A model generated the notes under the pieces. It ran no database searches. It saw nothing but the letters and a program-made list of their open reading frames with translations, and was not told where the DNA came from. Made by a program: the position numbers and the translations under genes. Shown here one piece after another: positions 18,496-22,329 of a stretch of 22,329 nt of DNA. This DNA is from Symbiodinium natans (taxonomy: Eukaryota > Sar > Dinophyceae > Suessiales > Symbiodiniaceae): positions 1 to 22,329 of the forward strand of contig CAJNDS010001343.1 in NCBI GenBank assembly GCA_905221605.1, given 5' to 3'. How positions within the stretch are numbered: position 1 is the first letter of the stretch; each line of letters opens with the position of its first letter.

Positions 18496-18890
18496 TGCCT
18501 AAAGCAAAAACAACTCCCTCAAAACCCGCCCCAAACCCGCCCCTTTTCCCGCCCAAACCGCCCAAAACTCCGGACAAGACAACTCGCTCAAAACCCGCCA
18601 AAAACTTTCGCCCAAAACTTTCGCCCAAAACTTTCGCCCAAAACCTGCCCGACACAAACCCTACACAAACCCTACACAATTTCTTTGCCTAGCAAAAAAG
18701 GGAACTCGCTCAAAAACCGTCCAAAACCCACCCAAAACCCGCCCAAACTCCAGACACAAACCCTATATTTCTCTGCCTAAAGCAAAAAAGAAAACTCGCT
18801 CAAAACCCGCTCAAAACCCGCTCAAAACCCGCTCAAAACCCGCCCAAAACCCGCCCAAAACTCCGGACACAAACCCTATACAATTTCTAT
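18491..18890. repeat. Subtelomere-like repeat: three units of (CAAAACCCGCY)n type
   Basis: Three tandem units (about 18491-18684, 18685-18772, 18773-18890). Each starts with TTGCCTA(AA)GCAAAAA, continues with ACTCSCTCAAAACCCGCC-type 11-13 bp short repeats (including CAAAACTTTCGCC near 18600-18640) and ends with ACAAACCCTATACAATTTCT or a variant. The last unit leads directly into telomeric repeats. Confidence 0.85.
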
Positions 18891-18911
18891 AAACCCTAAA
18901 CCCTAAACCCT
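18891..18911 (-). repeat. Short interstitial telomeric tract, (AAACCCT)3
   Basis: Exactly three AAACCCT repeats. The 41 bp at 18871-18911, including the preceding ACAATTTCTAT segment, are identical to 22193-22233 at the start of the long telomeric tract. Confidence 0.9.
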
Positions 18912-18990
18912 CAAGACAAAATAAATAGAAATTGTATGTGGTATCATTCTGAATGTCCCACGTTATTCGTCTAAACAGCTGACAAGCAGA

Positions 18991-19087
18991 ATTTGAGTAA
19001 ACTACTCCAAAACGCTTCTGGGAGGCCGAGTTTAAGTAAATTGATTCAAAATACTACTGGGAGGCAAAATATTCAATTTACTGAAAC
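18991..19087. repeat. Dispersed AT-rich motif, two tandem copies
   Basis: GAGTAAACTACTCCAAAACG then CTTCTGGGAGGCCGAG, followed by GAGTTTAAGTAAATTGATTC and GGGAGGCAAAATATTCAATT. Related copies lie at 20488-20560, 20612-20652 and 21805-21857, each at a junction between satellite blocks. Confidence 0.7.
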
Positions 19088-19107
19088 CTGCCTCCCCTGG
19101 CCCTTTC

Positions 19108-19300
19108 GGCACCTTTCGGCCCCCGCCCTTCCCCACACCCTCCCGCCGCCCCCCCCTCCCCCCTCCCTCCCGCCCCCCCCGCCCCCCCTCCCGCTGCCCC
19201 CTCCCGCCCCCTCCCGCTGCCCCCCTCCCGCCCCCCCTCCCCCCTCCTCCCCGCCCGCCCCCCTCCCCCCCCTCCTCCCCCTCCTCCCCCATCCCCCCCA
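19108..19300. repeat. C-rich polypyrimidine tract
   Basis: Almost purely C with T and a few G on the plus strand (CCCCCCTCCC-type runs). The minus strand has many runs of three or more G, so G-quadruplex, i-motif or triplex structures are possible. The proline-rich ORF across it is a composition artefact. Confidence 0.9.
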
Positions 19301-20478
19301 GCTTTGGGAGCTAATTTTGAGATCCGGGAGCTAATTTTGAGCTGTTGGCAGCTAATCTAAATTTAATTTTGAGCTAATTTTGAGCTAGCTAGTTTTGAGC
19401 TCCGGAGCTAATTTTGAGCTCCGGGAGCTAGTTTTTGAGCTCCGGGAGCTAATTTTGAGCTCTGGGAGCTAATTTTGAGCTCCGGGAGCTAATTTTGAGC
19501 TCCGGGAGCTTTTTTTGAGTTCTGGGAGCTAATTTGGAGCGCTGGGAGCTAATTTTGAGGTTCGGGAGCTAATTTTGAGCTGGAGCTAGTTTTGAGCTCT
19601 GGGAATTTTGAGCTCCGGTTTTGAGTCCTGGGAGCTAATTTTGAGCTTTGGGAATTAAAAACGAGCTCTGGGATTTAAAATTATCCTTCGGGAGCTCTTT
19701 TGAGCTTTGGGAGGTCATTTTCAGCTCCTGGAGCTCATTTTGAGCTCCGGGAGCTAATTTTGAGCTCTGAAAGCCAATTTTGAGCTTTCGGAGCGAATTT
19801 TGAGCTCTGGGAGGTAGTTTTTTGAGCTTTGGGTGCTATTTTGAGCTCCGGGAGCTAATTTTGAGCTCTGAGAGATAATTTTTAGCTCCGGGAGCTAATT
19901 TTGAGTGAAGCTATTTTGAGCTCCGGGAGTTAATTTTGAGCTCCGGGAGCTAATTTTGAGCTGGAGCTAATTTTGAGCTCTGGGAGCTAATTTTGAGCTC
20001 CGGTTTTGAGCCCTGGGAGCTAATTTGGAGCTTTGGGAGATTTGAATCTTGGGGAGCTTATTTTGAGCTCCGGGAGCTAATTTTGAATTCCGGGAGCTAA
20101 TTTTGAGCTCCGGGAGCTAATTTTGAATTCCGGGAGCTAATTTTGAGTTCCGGGAGCTTAATTCCGGGAGCTAATTTTGAGTTCCGGGAGCTTATTTTGA
20201 ATTCCGGGAGCTAATTTTGAGCTCTGGGAGCTAATTTTGAGCTCTGGGAGCTAATTTTGAGCTTCGGGAGCTAATTTTGAGCTCCGGGAGCTAATTTTGA
20301 GCTCCGGGAGTTAATTTTGAGCTCCGGGAGCTAATTTTGAGCTCTGGGAGCTAATTTTGAGCTCCGGGAGCTTATTTTGAGCTCCGAAAATTAATTTTGA
20401 GCTCCGGGAGCTTATTTTGAGCTCCGGGAGCTATTTTTGAGCTCTGGGAGCTAATTTTTTTTCTTCGGGAGCTAAGTT
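19301..20478. repeat. 20-bp satellite array (GAGCTCCGGGAGCTAATTTT)n
   Basis: A strict 20-bp period is visible, for example across 20221-20440, giving roughly 55-58 units with increasing decay toward 19550-19950. Each unit contains AGCTCC-G-GGAGCT, an inverted repeat with 6-bp arms around one base, and an AATTTT spacer. No ORF is supported. Confidence 0.95.
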
Positions 20479-20487
20479 TGCTGACCA

Positions 20488-20652
20488 GCCGAGTTTAAGT
20501 AAATTAAACTGCTTTTGGCAAGCCGAATATTCAATCCACTTCAATTCACTTCAATTCAAAACTCCCGCAGACCCTTAGACACCCCCCAGATCCCTCCCAG
20601 ATCCCCACAGATGTGAATCGCTTTTGGCAAGCCGAATATTCAATTCATTCAA
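20488..20652. repeat. Dispersed AT-rich motif, copies 3 and 4
   Basis: GAGTTTAAGTAAATTAAACT at 20491 and GCTTTTGGCAAGCCGAATAT-like segments at about 20511 and 20620 match the copies at 18991-19087. The copies are separated by a C-rich spacer with two CAGATCCC repeats. Confidence 0.7.
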
Positions 20653-21660
20653 CCCCCGCAAAAGGCCCCAAGAAACCCCAAAGCCCAGGAGGCGGCGGGA
20701 GCCCCCAAATAGGCACTGGAGGCCCTGGGAGGCACAAAAATAAGGTCCCAAAATATGTCCCGGGAGGCGCCAGTTCAGGCTCCAGGAGTTCCCAAAATAG
20801 GAATGGAAGCCCCCAAAATAAGCCTTGGGAGGCCCCAAAATAGGCCCCGGAAGACCTTAAACTATGCACCGAAAGGCCCTAAAATACACCCAGGCCTCAA
20901 AATAGGCACCGGGAGGCCGCAAAATGGCCCAAAAGGCCAAATTAGGCCCTGGGAGACCTCCGAAAAAAAGCCCCCGAAAAACCCGAAAAGGCTGGCAGCC
21001 CCAAATCAATCCCCGACAGACACCAAATTAGGCCGGTCCCAGTTTAGGCCAAATCAAGCAACCCAAAATAAATTTTTCCAAATTAAGCCCCGAAAGGCCC
21101 AAATTAAGCCTCGAGATCCGAATTACGTCCCACAAAAACCCAAATTAAGCCCCGCAAAATCCCAAATTAAGCCCTGCAAAGGCCAAGTTAGGGCCTGGCC
21201 TCAAGTCTGGCCTTCAAATTAAGCCACCGGGAAGCCAAGAAAAACCCAAGTTGAGGGAAAGCCGAAATCAGGTCCGGGAGGCCCCGAATCAAATTGCGAG
21301 AGGGCACCCCCAGCAAAATTAGGCCCCGAACTAGCCCTGCAGGGCCCCAAATTAGGCCCAGCCAGGCCCCACATTAAGCAAGCCCCAAAGTAAGCTGAGC
21401 TCCAAACTCAGCATAGGAGGCCCCAAATCAGGCTTCAAATTGCAGCAAAATTGAACCCCAAATTAAGCCCCAAAGCAGGCCGGGAGTCTGGGAAGCTTCA
21501 AAATAAGTTCCAAATGCGGCGCCAGGAGGCCGCGCGTTAGGATGCAAATGCAGCTCCCGAAACCCAAATTGCGGATGCAAGCGGCATCTGCGTCCAAAAG
21601 CACCAAACCCCAAATTTAAGCTGCAAATTAAGTCTCGGAGACTCCAAAGCCCCGAACCCC
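20653..21660. repeat. Degenerate AGGCCCC-AAAATAGG repeat field
   Basis: Loosely periodic (about 20-33 bp) copies of GGGAGGCCCCAAAATAGGCC, grading to CCCAAATTAAGCCCC after about 21060. Copies are too diverged for a fixed period. Open frames across it (20755-21222 plus, 20575-20869 minus) are repeat artefacts with no domain. Confidence 0.75.
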
Positions 21661-21954
21661 CAGGAAGCCCAAATGGCTCTGGGCAGAAGCCCCCAAGAAA
21701 GTCCGAGAATCCGGACCTACTTTCCGGCACAGAAATGCCCAACAAAAGTTCGGACCACCCCACCGCCCCCCCAAACAAAAGCACAACAATTGGATCCAAA
21801 GTCTCAATATATTAACCCAAAACGCTTGGGAGGCCACATGCTCAATTTACTGAAACCTCTAAGGCCTTCACTTTTGCGTTGTCCCATGAAAGACTCGGGC
21901 CCCCCAAACGGCAAAGCCAAACCCCCCCAAATCTACTTATTCGTGCTTGAATTT
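21661..21954. other. Low-information stretch with one dispersed AT-rich motif copy
   Basis: The motif copy is at 21805-21857 (CCAAAACGCTTGGGAGGCC then CTCAATTTACTGAAACC), closest to the 19000-19087 copies. Otherwise C/A-rich sequence; no gene or RNA is seen. Confidence 0.5.
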
Positions 21955-22052
21955 CGGGGGTACCAGGGGGTGTCCCCCTGGCGCGGTCCAGCAGCTGGCG
22001 GGGTCCAGGGCGGGGAGTCCTGGCGGGGGGCTCGGGGGGCAGCGCCCCCCGA
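21955..22052. repeat. GC-rich hairpin cluster
   Basis: Successive short-loop hairpins: CCAGGGGG-TGT-CCCCCTGG (21963-21981, perfect 8-bp stem), CCAG-CAG-CTGG (about 21988-21998), CCAGG...CCTGG (about 22005-22023) and CGGGGGGC-AGC-GCCCCCCG (22033-22051, perfect 8-bp stem). Three-base loops and regular GGCGGGGTCC-like linkers suggest one mobile or amplifying unit type. No coding role. Confidence 0.85.
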
Positions 22053-22116
22053 AACGGTGGCGTCGATTTGTATTTTCTTGGGGACCCCCTTCCAAAACTA
22101 AAAACATAGTTCCAAA

Positions 22117-22180
22117 AAACAAAACGTTTCGGTCAAAACGTTTCGGTCAAAACTTTCGCTCAAAACTTTCGCTCAAAACG
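22117..22180. repeat. 13/14-bp tandem repeat
   Basis: CAAAACGTTTCGGT (x2) then CAAAACTTTCGCT (x2). The 13-bp form matches CCAAAACTTTCGC repeats at about 18598-18640, linking this segment to the subtelomere-like block on the other side of the satellite. Confidence 0.85.
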
Positions 22181-22212
22181 TTATTGGGACCCAAACCCTA
22201 TACAATTTCTAT

Positions 22213-22329
22213 AAACCCTAAACCCTAAACCCTAAACCCTAAACCCTAAACCCTAAACCCTAAACCCTAAACCCTAAACCCTAAACCCTAAACCCTAAAC
22301 CCTAAACCCTACCTAAACCCTAAACCCTA
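22213..22329 (-). repeat. Telomere-type tract, about 16-17 copies of AAACCCT
   Basis: 117 bp of CCCTAAA repeat, uniform except for a 3-base deletion (CCCTACCTAAA) at about 22307-22318, reaching the window end. On the plus strand it is C-rich, so the G-rich strand points toward the window interior. A terminal right-hand telomere should be TTTAGGG on the plus strand. Confidence 0.95.

Larger units (their letters stand above)
9430..18500 (+). mobile_element. Helitron-derived locus with complete transposase and partial relatives; termini unknown
   Basis: This span holds one complete Helitron transposase gene (11763-18095), two short genes with the same N-terminal module (9907 and 10862) and a downstream Josephin fragment (about 18401). 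Helitrons move by rolling-circle replication, usually between A and T, without target-site duplications or terminal inverted repeats, so edges must be found from 5' TC and 3' hairpin-CTRR ends. I could not fix either end by eye. The coordinates enclose the related parts and are not the element boundaries. Confidence 0.5.

Noticed and set aside
18993-19334. Proline-rich protein across the C tract
   Set aside because: CCC and CCT codons come from the polypyrimidine run; there is no other coding support and the ORF continues into the satellite.
22033-22100. Hairpin followed by CTAA as the Helitron 3' end
   Set aside because: The CTAA is about 45 bases after the hairpin rather than about 10, and 4 kb of unrelated satellites lie between it and the transposase gene.

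Overview
The window looks like nuclear DNA of a microbial eukaryote, most likely a dinoflagellate of the Suessiales/Symbiodinium type. Pointers are the CCCTAAA/TTTAGGG telomere-type repeat, very high tandem-repeat content, an intron-free 6.3-kb transposon gene, Lys/Ala-rich low-complexity protein segments and GC-rich hairpin clusters. This assignment is inference: TTTAGGG also occurs in plants and other protists, and no rRNA, tRNA or spliced-leader gene is present to settle it.

Layout, left to right. (1) 1-8885: one large minisatellite field. It starts as a 147-bp higher-order array (1-1696), is broken by 250 bp of non-repetitive DNA, continues as a divergent, more protein-like block (1951-2540), and then becomes a long 69-bp array (2541-8885) with an island of the 147-bp type at about 2976-3355. 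Unit lengths are multiples of three, so several frames stay open on both strands. One plus-strand frame, built on PQPEWGAAATFAYPQPEWG, looks like the ancestral coding frame; in the 69-bp array its first Trp codon is TGA in nearly every unit. (2) 8886-9860: non-repetitive DNA with remnants of the array and two decayed copies of a motif that is intact in the next gene. (3) 9907-11762: two short genes, each starting with the same C4 zinc module as the large gene that follows, plus an (AC)23 microsatellite.

(4) 11763-18095: the centrepiece, a single 2110-codon ORF encoding a Helitron-type rolling-circle transposase. Its parts in order are a C4 zinc module, a 28/35-residue repeat stalk, a Cys-rich and DUF6570-like region, an HUH/two-Tyr Rep nuclease, a Pif1-family helicase, a C2HC zinc finger, a Lys/Ala-rich linker, and a C-terminal Josephin (ataxin-3-type) cysteine protease with the expected catalytic residues and spacing. 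A fragment of a second Josephin copy follows at about 18401.

(5) 18491-22329: subtelomere-like repeat mosaic. It contains (CAAAACCCGCY)n units ending in a short telomeric tract, a C-rich polypyrimidine tract, a 20-bp satellite (19301-20478), a degenerate AGGCCCC-AAAATA repeat field, a GC hairpin cluster, a 13/14-bp repeat and finally 117 bp of CCCTAAA repeat running off the right edge. The C-rich strand is on top at the right edge, the opposite of a true right-hand chromosome end.

The Helitron is a self-contained mobile module: Rep nicks and joins, the helicase unwinds, and the Josephin domain presumably acts on ubiquitin. The truncated upstream and downstream relatives suggest repeated insertion or duplication of the family at this locus. 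Helitron termini (5' TC, 3' hairpin plus CTRR) could not be assigned by eye.
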